Shown here: positions 1 through 7,909 of the stretch, piece after piece | Layout: each line of letters begins with the position of its first letter | Numbering within the stretch: position 1 is the first letter of the stretch | Source: Cupriavidus pinatubonensis | GTDB lineage: Bacteria > Pseudomonadota > Gammaproteobacteria > Burkholderiales > Burkholderiaceae | DNA: 64,000 nt | Direction: 5' to 3' | Assembly: GCF_019602855.1 (NCBI RefSeq) | Contig: NZ_CP080768.1 | Span: 173,666-237,665 of the forward strand | Position numbers and translations under genes: made by a program | The notes under the pieces: model-generated | Told to the model about the DNA's origin: nothing | The model's database searches: none | Seen by the model: the letters and a program-made list of their open reading frames with translations, nothing else

Positions 1-819
1 ACCCAGAGTCTCGGCATGGATCCGCAGGAAGGTCTCGATCGCCCGCGCCTTGCCGGCGCCGATAGCTGGAATGCTGCGCGACCACCCTGATCCCAGTCCG
101 TTGATGCGATCCAGCAGGTCGCCGAGCGTCACGACCCCGGCCGCCTCCAGCCGCGTGGCCAGCGGGTCGGCCAGCCACGCCCGGCAAGTGTCCTCGATCA
201 GCACCGGTTGCGCGTACTTCCCCTCGAGCCAGTCGATGGCCTCAAGCTGGCGCCGCATCAATGAAGCGCGCTTCTTCTCGCGCTCGAGCGCTTTGCCGAA
301 CTTCTCCTCGTAGGCTTCGAGCTGCTCGCTCTGGCTAAAGCCGTCGAGGCCTGCCTCCGCGGCGAAGTCTTCCAGAGACGGCAGGCCCAATCCCGGACGG
401 CCGATCTGCCGGAAATCCTGGCGCACCAGCGTAGTCATGCCATGGCGCTGGGCGCGGCCGGCGGCGGCCGAGAGTTCCGCCTTGAGCCAGGCGGTGACGC
501 GACGCACCTTGGGATGGCCGGCAAAGCGGGCGGCGGCTCGGGTCAGCGGGTCCTGTTCGGTCCCCTCCTCTGCCGACCTGGTTGCCGCGGCTAACGCGGC
601 CTCGGATTCGATCTCGCCCTCGTCCATCAGGTAGCGCTCCCACATGGGGCGCGCGTGCAGGCCCTGGATGATGGCGCGCAGGAAGCCGAAATGTCCCCGA
701 TGCAACTGGCGGCGCGTGACGGAGCGCCGCCGCCGGCGTGGGCTTCGCTCCAACGGGACCCCTTCGAGGTCTTGCGTGGCGGCGGCCATGGCCAGTTCAG
801 GCAATTGCGGCATCGTCAT
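1..819 (-). CDS. Tyrosine site-specific recombinase with DUF3701-type helical region, partial (C-terminus off the left edge)
   Basis: The reading frame starts at ATG 819 and runs off the window edge, so only the first ~273 residues are visible. After a basic N-terminus (Arg-rich at residues 27-37) come features typical of the DUF3701 phage-integrase family. These are a LEDFAAE-like segment near residue 150, a run of charged helices ending RRQLEAIDWLE, and a helix-hairpin-helix-like GIGAGKA-type stretch near residue 250. The catalytic tyrosine-recombinase domain should lie beyond the edge and cannot be checked. The start overlaps the end of the HNH nuclease gene by 23 bp, so the two are probably co-transcribed. 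Family assignment is from recognised sequence pattern; function in integrating or resolving the element is inferred. Confidence 0.8.
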   Translation of the reverse strand, partial: MTMPQLPELAMAAATQDLEGVPLERSPRRRRRSVTRRQLHRGHFGFLRAIIQGLHARPMWERYLMDEGEIESEAALAAATRSAEEGTEQDPLTRAAARFAGHPKVRRVTAWLKAELSAAAGRAQRHGMTTLVRQDFRQIGRPGLGLPSLEDFAAEAGLDGFSQSEQLEAYEEKFGKALEREKKRASLMRRQLEAIDWLEGKYAQPVLIEDTCRAWLADPLATRLEAAGVVTLGDLLDRINGLGSGWSRSIPAIGAGKARAIETFLRIHAETLG

Positions 820-1888
820 AGCTGTACTTTGCCCGGTGCCGGCGCAAAAATGCGGCGCGCCGGGCAGCATCGCCCTTGGCGTCATCGCGCAGGCGCAGCT
901 GTGTCAGGCCGAGTTCGCGTACGGCGTCGTCTGGCAGGCTCTTGCCGATCAGCAACTTGCCGTCGTCTGCGAAACTGATCAGGCCACGGTCGAACAGGGC
1001 ATCTAGGTTGGCCACCAGCAGCAGGCCGTTGTGTGGGTCGAGGCGGTCCTCATTGTTGCTGGCGGCCCACGGCTGGATGTGGCTGGCCCGCAGAATGGCG
1101 CGCACTCGAACGCCAGTCACGGCGCACGCGGCATCCCAGTGGCCTTCCAGCTGGCTGCGAAAGCGCCCCTGGCCCAGGCGTGCGTCCACCAGGCGCTGTT
1201 TTGTGGTGGCATCCAGCGACGGGTCGGCCTTGAGCGCTTCCACGTCTGCGGCAGTTCGGCTTTCCCGATGTCCGTCCCCATCCGGGGCCTCGCCTTTGGA
1301 CAGGACCGGAAAGCCGAGCGCGGCCAACTTCGGATACCACGGACCGTTCATGGTGCCGTAGCCGTACCCGGTTGGCGGCGCCAGGCCGAGCGACTCGGCG
1401 GCCAGCACCCCGATCATCTTCGGCGGATAGGGCTCGCCGTCGATCCAGACGTTATAGCCGGTGGAGGCATGCGCCTGCTGGAATTCGGAGTCCTTGGCAT
1501 CCCAGGCCGCGGCAGCGGCGCGCACGGCGTCCGCCGTTAGGTCGTCGGCCGTGGCCTCTGCAAGGCGACGGGCGGCGGCTTCCACATGCTCGGCCCGCAC
1601 GGCGTCCTTGGACAGGCGCCGCTCAAGCTCGAAACCGAGCGCCTTCAGCCGACGGCGGGCGGCCTCGCCAGCGAGGGTTGCACGGGTCAACTCGCCAAAG
1701 CCCGCCAGTTCGTGGGCGACGCCGGTGATCGCCTTCGTCGGGTACCAGCCCCCGTCGATTTCGACTGTCCAGTCGGTGGTCGGTTGGAGCGCCGCGGCCC
1801 GCCTCCCGGCTTGCCAGGCTTGGGCGGCGGCACGAAAGTGGTCGCGGGTGAGTTGCTGCAGAGTTTCGGGGTCGCGGGCGCCGGCCAT
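797..1888 (-). CDS. HNH endonuclease with two modification-sensor-like repeats (McrA-like)
   Basis: This is a 363-residue protein if translation starts at ATG 1888; the frame is open to 1951. Two related modules are visible, one near residues 42-90 and one near 145-195. Each has an IDGxxYPxK core and ends in an ALGF motif, a pattern seen in N-terminal domains of ScoMcrA-type nucleases. The C-terminal third holds an HNH domain, with CAVTG, then ASHIQPW, then DPHNGLLL and a following aspartate. The likely role is cleavage of DNA, perhaps modified DNA (type IV restriction-like). Its stop codon lies inside the start of the recombinase gene, so nuclease and recombinase appear coupled. The HNH call is strong; modification dependence is inference. 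Confidence 0.75.
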   Translation of the reverse strand: MAGARDPETLQQLTRDHFRAAAQAWQAGRRAAALQPTTDWTVEIDGGWYPTKAITGVAHELAGFGELTRATLAGEAARRRLKALGFELERRLSKDAVRAEHVEAAARRLAEATADDLTADAVRAAAAAWDAKDSEFQQAHASTGYNVWIDGEPYPPKMIGVLAAESLGLAPPTGYGYGTMNGPWYPKLAALGFPVLSKGEAPDGDGHRESRTAADVEALKADPSLDATTKQRLVDARLGQGRFRSQLEGHWDAACAVTGVRVRAILRASHIQPWAASNNEDRLDPHNGLLLVANLDALFDRGLISFADDGKLLIGKSLPDDAVRELGLTQLRLRDDAKGDAARRAAFLRRHRAKYSYDDAAIA

Positions 1889-2016
1889 GGAGTCTCGATG
1901 GTAAGGAAGATCGCGCGGCCCGCTAGCCCAATGCCAGCGGGGCCTGATCACGGTTGCATCACATTCTAGCCGGAAGTGTCCCTTAGTAGGTCGTCCATGC
2001 GTACCTTATTTTTCGC

Positions 2017-2044
2017 CACCATGATAAGCGCGGTTATCATGGTG
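2017..2044. other. 28-bp palindrome with 11-6-11 recombinase core-site geometry
   Basis: Two perfect 11-bp inverted arms, CACCATGATAA (2017-2027) and TTATCATGGTG (2034-2044), flank a 6-bp centre GCGCGG. The inner edges read ATAA and TTAT, as in Xer dif-type sites where two recombinase monomers bind 11-bp arms around a 6-bp spacer. It sits about 130 bp upstream of the HNH start and 1.2 kb from the recombinase start. No T-run follows, so it is not an intrinsic terminator. It could also be an operator for a dimeric repressor. Confidence 0.45.
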
Positions 2045-2115
2045 CGACAAATCGCATTTGCATCGATGGATATGTGCCGCAAAGTGCATATTCAGGGCGG
2101 GGAGCCACGTCGCTG

Positions 2116-2166
2116 TTGTCATGTCTCACAGTTAGTGGGGCTGGATTCTCAAAGTTAATGGGTACA
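2116..2166 (+). repeat. Left array of two similar ~20-bp repeats (transposon-end-like)
   Basis: Two tandem, same-direction repeats are visible. The first begins TTGTCATGTCTCACAG and continues TTAGTGGGG (2116-2140). The second reads GATTCTCAAAG then TTAATGGGTACAC (2144-2166). Matching repeats in the opposite orientation occur at 3611-3746. Multiple subterminal repeats with TGT outer ends are typical of elements mobilised by IstA/TnsB-type transposases (IS21, Tn7-like). No transposase lies between the two arrays. Confidence 0.55.
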
Positions 2167-2442
2167 CCGGGGCCCAATGTCGTCTGTTGTCACAGCTACA
2201 GCGTGTCTAAACGTAGAACGGGACGGTTGTCACGTAACAACTCGCTTGCCGTCGAGTTCGCCCTGGCGCTTCCATAATGGTGACCAAACCATGGCACCAT
2301 CAGGTCGACGCATCCGGCGCCGCGTGCTTTCAGCTATCGCTGCAAGTACCCGAGAACCGCATTAGCGCTGGCGGCTGGGGTACCGACACGCATGCTTTGG
2401 TCAGATACGCTGTGAAGCGCTTTCATCATCAATGAACAGATC

Positions 2443-3252
2443 ATGAGTTCAACCCAGCCGACCACTCCGCAACAAATCTGCGAAAGCATCCTTATCGAGG
2501 GAAAGCACTACAACATCGATCACCATATTCTGCCCAGCGAGAACGCAGTCGCGGATCGCCTGCTCTCGCGCGGCCTCGAGCTGAAAGATGCATTTGGAGA
2601 ACTGCACGAGAAGCTCCATAGGCATCCTCCCGCGCTCAAGCTCTTCTTGGACTTGCTGCTGAGTGCGGCCGCGTTCTGGAACCCGGAGAAAATGAAGGAA
2701 GCACGCTCCGCACGCTACGATCTTGCTGACGTCAATCAACAGATTGCGACAAAGGCGGCAGAACTGGCTGACCTGTTGGGGCGTCGCTCGAGGTTGCACA
2801 ACACCTCAGGCTTTAGCAGCAACACGCACTATCACGTCTGCGACGTGATAGACGCCGCATGCGAGAACAACTACCGGTTCAAATCGGAGGTCAAAGAGCG
2901 CCTGGATACTCTTAGAGCGCAGTTCGACCTCAAGTACTGGCCGTCGCTGGGCCAGTTCCTTCAGGTGATCGGTTCTGACGCCGAGCATGCCTGTGTGGAA
3001 GCTACTGATCCCTTGACGGCTGCGGCTACGTCGGCGGGGCGTCCGTCGCTAGCTGATTTCTTCAAAGCGTTGTTTAAAGCCATCGAAGAAAACAGCGCGC
3101 ACAACTATGGTCAGTTCCCTGCAGGCTTCAGGTTGACGGACAACACGCTCGCCTCGTTGGCCAACTGTGCGTTGGACATCGGCCAAGACGATCCGGTTGA
3201 TAGTGCATACGTGAAGCGGCTCCGCCAACGTGAACGTAGCGGGCGCAAATAA
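2443..3252 (+). CDS. Unrecognised protein, cargo of the repeat-flanked unit
   Basis: This is a 269-residue soluble protein with no signal peptide or membrane segment. I do not recognise a family. It is mostly helical by composition, with a charged region around residues 75-110 that could form a coiled coil and a basic C-terminus (KRLRQRERSGRK). It lies alone inside the unit bounded by the inverted repeat arrays at 2116-2166 and 3611-3746. Its codon use and GC content look somewhat lower than in the flanking genes, which fits separate acquisition. The stop codon overlaps the ATG of a possible 48-codon reading frame (TAATG). Confidence 0.65.
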   Translation: MSSTQPTTPQQICESILIEGKHYNIDHHILPSENAVADRLLSRGLELKDAFGELHEKLHRHPPALKLFLDLLLSAAAFWNPEKMKEARSARYDLADVNQQIATKAAELADLLGRRSRLHNTSGFSSNTHYHVCDVIDAACENNYRFKSEVKERLDTLRAQFDLKYWPSLGQFLQVIGSDAEHACVEATDPLTAAATSAGRPSLADFFKALFKAIEENSAHNYGQFPAGFRLTDNTLASLANCALDIGQDDPVDSAYVKRLRQRERSGRK

Positions 3253-3398
3253 TGGGCGAGGATTTGGGGAGGCGGTCGCACCTCTGTCCAAGCCGGACTC
3301 GAATTCCGCGGATACCGATCGAGCTGGAACGCCAAATCACGACCGATATACCTGGCTGGCCAGAGCTTCGCGTCGGCCTGTCCGTCGCCCTCGATTAG
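3252..3398 (+). CDS. Possible 48-residue protein overlapping the stop of the preceding gene
   Basis: The ATG at 3252 shares its first base with the preceding stop codon (TAATG), a common coupling arrangement. The product would be 48 residues with a natural-looking segment (IPIELERQITTDIPGWPEL). It may be a small partner of the upstream gene or the remains of a longer one. The same bases are open in several frames, so this call is weak. Confidence 0.3.
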   Translation: MGEDLGRRSHLCPSRTRIPRIPIELERQITTDIPGWPELRVGLSVALD

Positions 3399-3610
3399 GC
3401 TTCGAGCCAGGAGGGCAGCACCTTCGGCTTCCGCTCGCTTACAAGCACGATATGTCTCGCACAATCGCTTTTTTGGGGCCTCGCCTATCGCATGGAACTG
3501 GCAGACCCAAGCCAGTTCCAAAGCCACTCGAAATGAGAATGGTCACTTGAGCGGTTACCGTCAGCGCGCCCGCGCCAAGCCCGTCGTGGCTGAGAGTGCT
3601 CGTTTCCGTG

Positions 3611-3746
3611 TACCCGCTAACTGTGAGACAGATCGCTCCATTGGCCCACCTACTGTGAGAATCCAACCCAATTAGTTTGGAACGGTGCTTCGTAACCCAT
3701 TGATTCGTATGTGATCGTTTGCCCATTAACCTTGACACGGGGACAA
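3611..3746 (-). repeat. Right array of three similar ~22-bp repeats, inverted relative to the left array
   Basis: Read on the minus strand from the outside in, the array has TTGTCCCCGTGTCAAGG followed by TTAATGGGC (3721-3746). Next comes GATTCTCACAGTAGGTGGG (3646-3664), then TGTCTCACAGTTAGCGGG followed by TACAC (about 3608-3630). The last repeat is a 14-bp exact match to the left array (TGTCTCACAGTTAG, 2122-2135). The outermost repeats on both sides begin TTGTC. I see no clear target-site duplication in the flanks. Confidence 0.55.
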
Positions 3747-4030
3747 ACGCCGCCTGGCGCGCAGGCGGCGGCCCGGCCCAACGCGGGCCGGCATTCGTGG
3801 CCAGGCAGACCACGGGCCGCCGTTGGTGCGGCCGCACGCGGCAGCGCGAGGTCGATACCGTATGGTCCGACTGACGACGGTGTCTGCGGTACCGCCTCGG
3901 AACGGCCCCACCGGTTGTGGGCCACCCGAGATTCGGCCAACCCCGAGATCGGCAATAATGGCAGCGACACCGGCATGGCGGCGCCTCGGACAGTCGTGCC
4001 AGCATCTGAAATTTGAACCTGGAGGACGCC

Positions 4031-4690
4031 ATGCGCGCCATCATCGACGGCTTCCTGCGCTTTCAGCGCGAAGTCTATCCGCAGCGCGTTGAGCTCTTCA
4101 AGCAGCTCGCGACGGCGCAAAACCCGAAAGCGCTGTTCGTCACCTGCTCGGACAGCCGCGTCGTGCCCGAACTACTCACACAGCGTGAGCCGGGCGAACT
4201 GTTCGTGATTCGCAACGCGGGCAACATCGTGCCATCGTACGGTCCAGAACCCGGCGGCGTGTCGGCCACGGTCGAATATGCGGTGGCCGTGCTGGGTGTG
4301 CACGACATCGTCATCTGCGGCCACTCCGACTGTGGCGCGATGGGCGCCATCTCACGCTGCACCTGTCTCGACCATCTGCCGGCCGTGGCCAATTGGCTGC
4401 GTCATTCCGACGCTGCAAAGGCGATCAACGCGGCGCATCAGTTCGATACACCGCGTGCCAAGCTCGATGGACTCGTACGTGAAAACGTGATCGCGCAGCT
4501 AGCGAACCTGCGCACCCATCCGTCGGTGGCACTCGCGCTCGAACAGGGCCACCTGAGTTTGCACGGCTGGGTCTACGACATCGAAACGGGCAACATCGAT
4601 GCGCTTGACGGCGCGACACGACGCTTTGTGCCGTTAGCCGAGGCGCCGACGACTGTTGCGGTGACTTCACGCAACCGCGGACAAGTATGA
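4031..4690 (+). CDS. Beta-class carbonic anhydrase
   Basis: This 219-residue zinc enzyme would interconvert CO2 and bicarbonate. The zinc-ligand motifs of beta-carbonic anhydrases are intact: CSDSR (Cys39, Asp41, Arg43) and HSDCG (His98, Cys101), with the RNAGN and GGVSATVEYAV segments between them. ATG 4031 is preceded by a good GGAGG ribosome-binding site at 4021-4025, so I prefer it to upstream alternatives. No signal peptide is seen, so it is cytoplasmic. It stands alone just outside the repeat-flanked unit, and nothing nearby (such as a transporter) reveals a specific pathway. Confidence 0.93.
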   Translation: MRAIIDGFLRFQREVYPQRVELFKQLATAQNPKALFVTCSDSRVVPELLTQREPGELFVIRNAGNIVPSYGPEPGGVSATVEYAVAVLGVHDIVICGHSDCGAMGAISRCTCLDHLPAVANWLRHSDAAKAINAAHQFDTPRAKLDGLVRENVIAQLANLRTHPSVALALEQGHLSLHGWVYDIETGNIDALDGATRRFVPLAEAPTTVAVTSRNRGQV

Positions 4691-4741
4691 GCGGACACGT
4701 GAGTCGATAGCTGGGTTCTACTGGACCTTTAGTCGAGAGTT

Positions 4742-4963
4742 GTGCGGGATTGCTCGCGCGATGGGGCATGCCGGCGCCGCCGCTGGTGTCTCCTCCGGCG
4801 CTGTTCCGCACGCTGCGCCGCCCAGTCCGCGAACGAGCTGGCCGAGTTGGAGGCTCTGGTGCGCGAGCAGCTTGCCGAACTGGTGATGTGGATTGGGGAA
4901 GCCAAGCGGCAAATTGCGGAGGAGTGGCACAACGCGCCGGAGTTGGCTGATATCTTGGACTAG
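4742..4963 (+). pseudogene. Possible small gene or frameshifted gene remnant
   Basis: The last ~45 codons (from about 4826) encode a convincing helical, charged segment (AELVMWIGEAKRQIAEEW). The first part in this frame is Arg/Cys-rich and unlike protein. Another frame over 4750-4830 gives a more natural sequence (MPAPPLVSPPALFRTLR), suggesting a frameshift in a small ancestral gene. There is no family recognition. The rest of the 4690-5015 interval shows nothing. Confidence 0.3.
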
Positions 4964-5015
4964 GACACCGAGCCAGCTCGCTAGTGCTTCGTCTGGTTGC
5001 GTTTCATTGCTTTTC

Positions 5016-5552
5016 CTATCGCGCCGGGCCGATACCAACACCGCAATTAGGGCAAACGGCACTGTTCGCGTCGATCGGCTGTTGGCATAGCGAGCAGACA
5101 TAGCGTGGCATTGGCCGCGAGGAGTTGGATGCTTCATTGGTCGGCACTTGGGTAGCAGCCTGCTCTGCATGATGGCGGATGAAGTGGCCCCCGCGCGCGA
5201 TCAACTCCAGGTTGATCTCCGTTTGGATCTTGCCGAGCACGAGGAACTGCACCACGAATATAGCGGTGCCCCACAGCATCATCGCTCCATTGACAAATGC
5301 AAGTCCAAGGAAGACGAGAGCCCCAGCGATCGTCATCCAGTTGAAGATGCGGATGCCGTCTAGTAGAAGCATGAGCAGGTACCCGCTAGTGGTCGATGCA
5401 ATGCCCGCAGAGAACTCAGGCTGGCTCAACAACTTTAGGTAGGCGCTATAGAGCGTTGCGGCCTCTTGACGGCTCGCTCCCGCCAATTCGTCCCTTAGCG
5501 TCAGTTTGATCTGTCGGATCTGATCCTTGTTCAGCTTATATGGCTCGCTCAT
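5016..5552 (-). CDS. Membrane protein with C-terminal zinc ribbon
   Basis: This is a 178-residue protein from ATG 5552. It has a charged N-terminal cytoplasmic region and hydrophobic segments around residues 55-115 that would form two or three membrane helices. The C-terminal zinc ribbon has the pattern CSLC then CPNCG (about residues 150-170). The family is unknown. Zinc-ribbon membrane proteins of this kind are often small envelope or stress proteins, but no specific role can be assigned. Confidence 0.65.
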   Translation of the reverse strand: MSEPYKLNKDQIRQIKLTLRDELAGASRQEAATLYSAYLKLLSQPEFSAGIASTTSGYLLMLLLDGIRIFNWMTIAGALVFLGLAFVNGAMMLWGTAIFVVQFLVLGKIQTEINLELIARGGHFIRHHAEQAATQVPTNEASNSSRPMPRYVCSLCQQPIDANSAVCPNCGVGIGPAR

Positions 5553-5591
5553 GTTGCTTCCCATCGAAGGGTAGGTGGTATTACTCTTTTC

Positions 5592-5861
5592 CTACCTGGA
5601 CCATCTATCTACGAAAAACGCTGGAAGAGTCTTCGTCAAGATTCCGTCAACGATGCCACCGGCGAAGCGACCCGCATCCGCTAGGATCGAAGGGTTCGCA
5701 CCATAGTGGTCATCAGCCTCACGACCCATTGCAACCATCATCTGTGCGCGATCGACGGCGTACGCTGGGCGCATGACCAGCATCTCATACATCGTCCATT
5801 TGCAACTCCATCGCACACGGATCAGTAGAGCATCTAGGTTTTCACGCATTCGCTTTTCCAT
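5592..5861 (-). CDS. Small unrecognised protein
   Basis: The frame gives about 89 residues from ATG 5861; a second ATG lies at 5849. The start overlaps the end of the 5842-6222 gene by about 20 bp, so it is probably the second gene of a coupled pair. The sequence has an AYAVDRAQMMVAM segment and a glycine-containing C-terminal half (GRFAGGIVDG), with no clear domain. Function is unknown. Confidence 0.45.
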   Translation of the reverse strand: MEKRMRENLDALLIRVRWSCKWTMYEMLVMRPAYAVDRAQMMVAMGREADDHYGANPSILADAGRFAGGIVDGILTKTLPAFFVDRWSR

Positions 5862-6222
5862 CCAGCATGACACGCACGCGCTCGGATTGCTCATATGTCC
5901 AACGATGAGAGATCTTCGTGGGCGCCGTACCGGACACCACTGCTAGCTTAATCTCGTTCCCGTGGCGCTTGCTAAGAACTTCGCGCGCGTGCTCGCAGAA
6001 TTGCTCGGCGAGCTCCTGTGTGTCCAGTTGAACGCGGCCTACGGGGCTGGTAAGGCGTACCGATGGGCCAACAAATAGGTCGCCTTTCTCGTGCGCGGCC
6101 CATAGGACTGCCGAAACATTGCGCAAGGCATGTGAATTCATCACCCTGACGGTGAAGTAATCACGATGTGGCGGTGGCCATACCGCCTTGTACGGCTTCG
6201 CACTACGTGGCGTTGTGGTCAT
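5842..6222 (-). CDS. Unrecognised small protein
   Basis: The frame encodes up to 126 residues; an internal ATG at codon 28 (MNSHALRN) is an alternative start. Composition is that of a soluble alpha/beta protein, with no membrane segment. I do not recognise a family. It overlaps the following gene, which suggests a two-gene operon. Confidence 0.5.
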   Translation of the reverse strand: MTTTPRSAKPYKAVWPPPHRDYFTVRVMNSHALRNVSAVLWAAHEKGDLFVGPSVRLTSPVGRVQLDTQELAEQFCEHAREVLSKRHGNEIKLAVVSGTAPTKISHRWTYEQSERVRVMLDGKANA

Positions 6223-6251
6223 GGATGTTTAGTTCAACGCAGCGAAAGGTA

Positions 6252-6539
6252 TCAGTGAGCGGAGCTTTTCCACTTGGGAGCGGGCGCAGAAGTAGCCTGG
6301 GGGATTGGCTGCTTGGGCCGTTGTGTCATCAGAGCAACCACAGCGTTGTCACAATCACTCTTTTCTTCAGGATTTGGTGCGATGTCAGCCTTCAGCTTTG
6401 CCTGGCATTCCTTGTCCCGCTTCTTGGCTTCATCAATGTGATCGGAGTACCAAGCGGTGGTATGCGCATGAGCTGAATGGACAGAAATCGAGGCTGCAAT
6501 TGCGACGCCCACAGTAATCGCGCAAACGTTCTTCTTCAT
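6252..6539 (-). CDS. Exported EexN-like small protein (putative entry exclusion)
   Basis: This is a 95-residue protein with an N-terminal signal peptide (MKKNVCAITVGVAIAASISV) and an AHA cleavage site near residue 26. The mature part begins TTAWYSDHIDEAKKRDKEC and later has SDCDNA, the spacing of Trp-Tyr, Cys and Cys-x-Asn-Ala found in EexN entry-exclusion lipoproteins of conjugative plasmids. A lipobox cysteine is not apparent, so it would be periplasmic rather than lipid-anchored. It is far from the tra operon in this window. Identification is by pattern only. Confidence 0.5.
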   Translation of the reverse strand: MKKNVCAITVGVAIAASISVHSAHAHTTAWYSDHIDEAKKRDKECQAKLKADIAPNPEEKSDCDNAVVALMTQRPKQPIPQATSAPAPKWKSSAH

Positions 6540-6631
6540 ATGTTTTTGTCCAGCGCCTTTCATCTTTGCTTTTCCAGTCGGCGCGGCCCGTGACATTTGT
6601 TGCCAGGGGCCACAACCCAAAACTCTAATTC

Positions 6632-6919
6632 TCACCCTTCGCGGAAATCCACTTCCACTTGGACGCCAGTCTCGGCCACCTTCCGTAATTCGAACTGGTA
6701 GGCACCCTCGGCATAGTGGGTCATGAACACACTGCCTTCGCCGCCACCGCGCAGCCATACCAGGCCTTGATAGTCCCGGATGACCTGCTCCAGGCAGAAG
6801 GCGCGCGACTTGTCCGCCAGGGGCACGGCCCACACGTTGAACTTCGCGTGGGTCATTTCCTTCTGGAAGGGGACCAGGCGCTTCTGAAGGGAAACGAAGG
6901 CATTACGACCGTCTTGCAT
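6632..6919 (-). CDS. Small unrecognised protein
   Basis: This is a 95-residue soluble protein with no signal or membrane segment, rich in aromatic residues (FNVWAVPL, YQGLVWLRG). The start is well supported: the minus strand has AAGGAG about 10 bases before ATG 6919. That ribosome-binding site lies within a 14-bp perfect palindrome. Family unknown. Confidence 0.5.
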   Translation of the reverse strand: MQDGRNAFVSLQKRLVPFQKEMTHAKFNVWAVPLADKSRAFCLEQVIRDYQGLVWLRGGGEGSVFMTHYAEGAYQFELRKVAETGVQVEVDFREG

Positions 6920-6928
6920 CTAAAAAAT

Positions 6929-6942
6929 CTCCTTATAAGGAG
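6929..6942 (-). promoter_or_regulatory. Perfect 14-bp palindrome containing the ribosome-binding site
   Basis: CTCCTTATAAGGAG is a perfect palindrome, and its right half read on the minus strand (AAGGAG) is the ribosome-binding site of the 6632-6919 gene. It could be a repressor operator or a hairpin masking the site. Confidence 0.35.
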
Positions 6943-6946
6943 GAGG

Positions 6947-7360
6947 TTATGCGCAGGCGCGCGGATCGTTGATGGCTTTGAGCACCGTGTCAATGCGCTC
7001 TTGCCACATCGAGGAACTGTAGTAGCTGTAGCCCTTGAAGTCGATGGCATTGGAGCCCATCGACTGGATGTCTACGACCATGTAGACCGAGCGCATCTGA
7101 GGACCGAAGGCCGTCTCCGTGATGGTGATCTTCATCTTGTCAGGCGACAGGACCACGCCGCCCACAGGGCCGCACTCGCCCGCATAGGTGGCGATGTTGG
7201 CGTAGGCCGTCTCGATCGACTTCTGGACGCGCACCTCGCGCCGCAGGTTCTCAGGCACGCGCATGTCCGCATTGGTCGTGGTCTTGAAGGCTGGCGCGCA
7301 GCCCGCGAGCGAGGCGATGGCCATGGAGGCTGCAATAGCAAAAAGACCCAAACGTGTCAT
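6947..7360 (-). CDS. Lipoprotein of unknown function
   Basis: This is a 137-residue protein with a signal sequence and lipobox LAGC (Cys21), so it is expected to be lipid-anchored in the envelope. The mature part has two further cysteines (in AGECGPVGG and near the C-terminal DPRACA) that could form a disulfide. The gene ends just upstream of the 6632-6919 gene with its palindromic ribosome-binding site, and the two may form an operon. No known family is recognised. Confidence 0.65.
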   Translation of the reverse strand: MTRLGLFAIAASMAIASLAGCAPAFKTTTNADMRVPENLRREVRVQKSIETAYANIATYAGECGPVGGVVLSPDKMKITITETAFGPQMRSVYMVVDIQSMGSNAIDFKGYSYYSSSMWQERIDTVLKAINDPRACA

Positions 7361-7523
7361 GTCGACATCCTTATAGTAGATTGGGGATTCTAGTGGAGGC
7401 TGGCAGGACGAGGGCCAGTTAGGATCACCTTTATTTGCGGCGCCCGGCTTGCTCGGAGGCGTCGCGGATTTGCCTGGGCGCCCATGCCAACGCCCTCATC
7501 CCTTCTGTGGGTTCGACCGACTG

Positions 7524-7865
7524 ATGACGCGCGCGCGGCGGCGCCGTTGGTATGCGGGTGCGGATCCTGTTGTCTTTTGCGTGTTCGACCTGCTGGACCT
7601 CCGCGGCAGGGACATGCGTGCCGAGCCGCTCGAAACACGAAAGGCAGCGCTTCGTGAGCTGGTCACAGGTGTCAATGTGCTTTATGTCGACTCAGTCGAC
7701 GATGGCCCGTGGCTATACGACCAAGTGCTCAAGCTTGAGCTCGAAGGCGTGGTCGGAAAGCGGCTCGGTTCGTCTTACCAGTCTGGCATACGTTCGCCCG
7801 ACTGGATCAAAGTGAAGCGGCCGGGCGCAGTACCGGCTCGGCGCTTCAGCCGATCGAGCACCTGA
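7524..7865 (+). pseudogene. Remnant of ATP-dependent DNA ligase LigD
   Basis: About 110 codons match the middle-to-late part of the LigD ligase domain. The matches are VFCVFDLLDLRGRDMR then PLETRKAALREL, the nucleotidyltransferase motif EGVVGKR with SSYQSGIRSPDWIKVK, and GAVPARRF. The catalytic KxDG lysine motif, the polymerase domain and the phosphoesterase domain are missing. The upstream sequence (7390-7520) has no coherent ligase frame. It lies tail-to-tail with an intact Ku gene, so this is probably a broken non-homologous end-joining locus. Confidence 0.75.
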
Positions 7866-7909
7866 GAAGCGCCGCGCTTGCCTGACGGACGGCCGGCACG
7901 CCCGCCGGC

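Noticed and set aside
2111..2120. Target-site duplication at the edges of the repeat-flanked unit
   Set aside because: Bases next to the left (CGCTG) and right (ACGCC) outer repeats do not match at any tested offset.
3111..3527. 138-codon minus-strand frame inside the repeat-flanked unit
   Set aside because: Parts look protein-like, but it overlaps the 269-residue gene and a plus-strand frame, and no ribosome-binding site or family supports it. The truth for 3255-3600 remains open.
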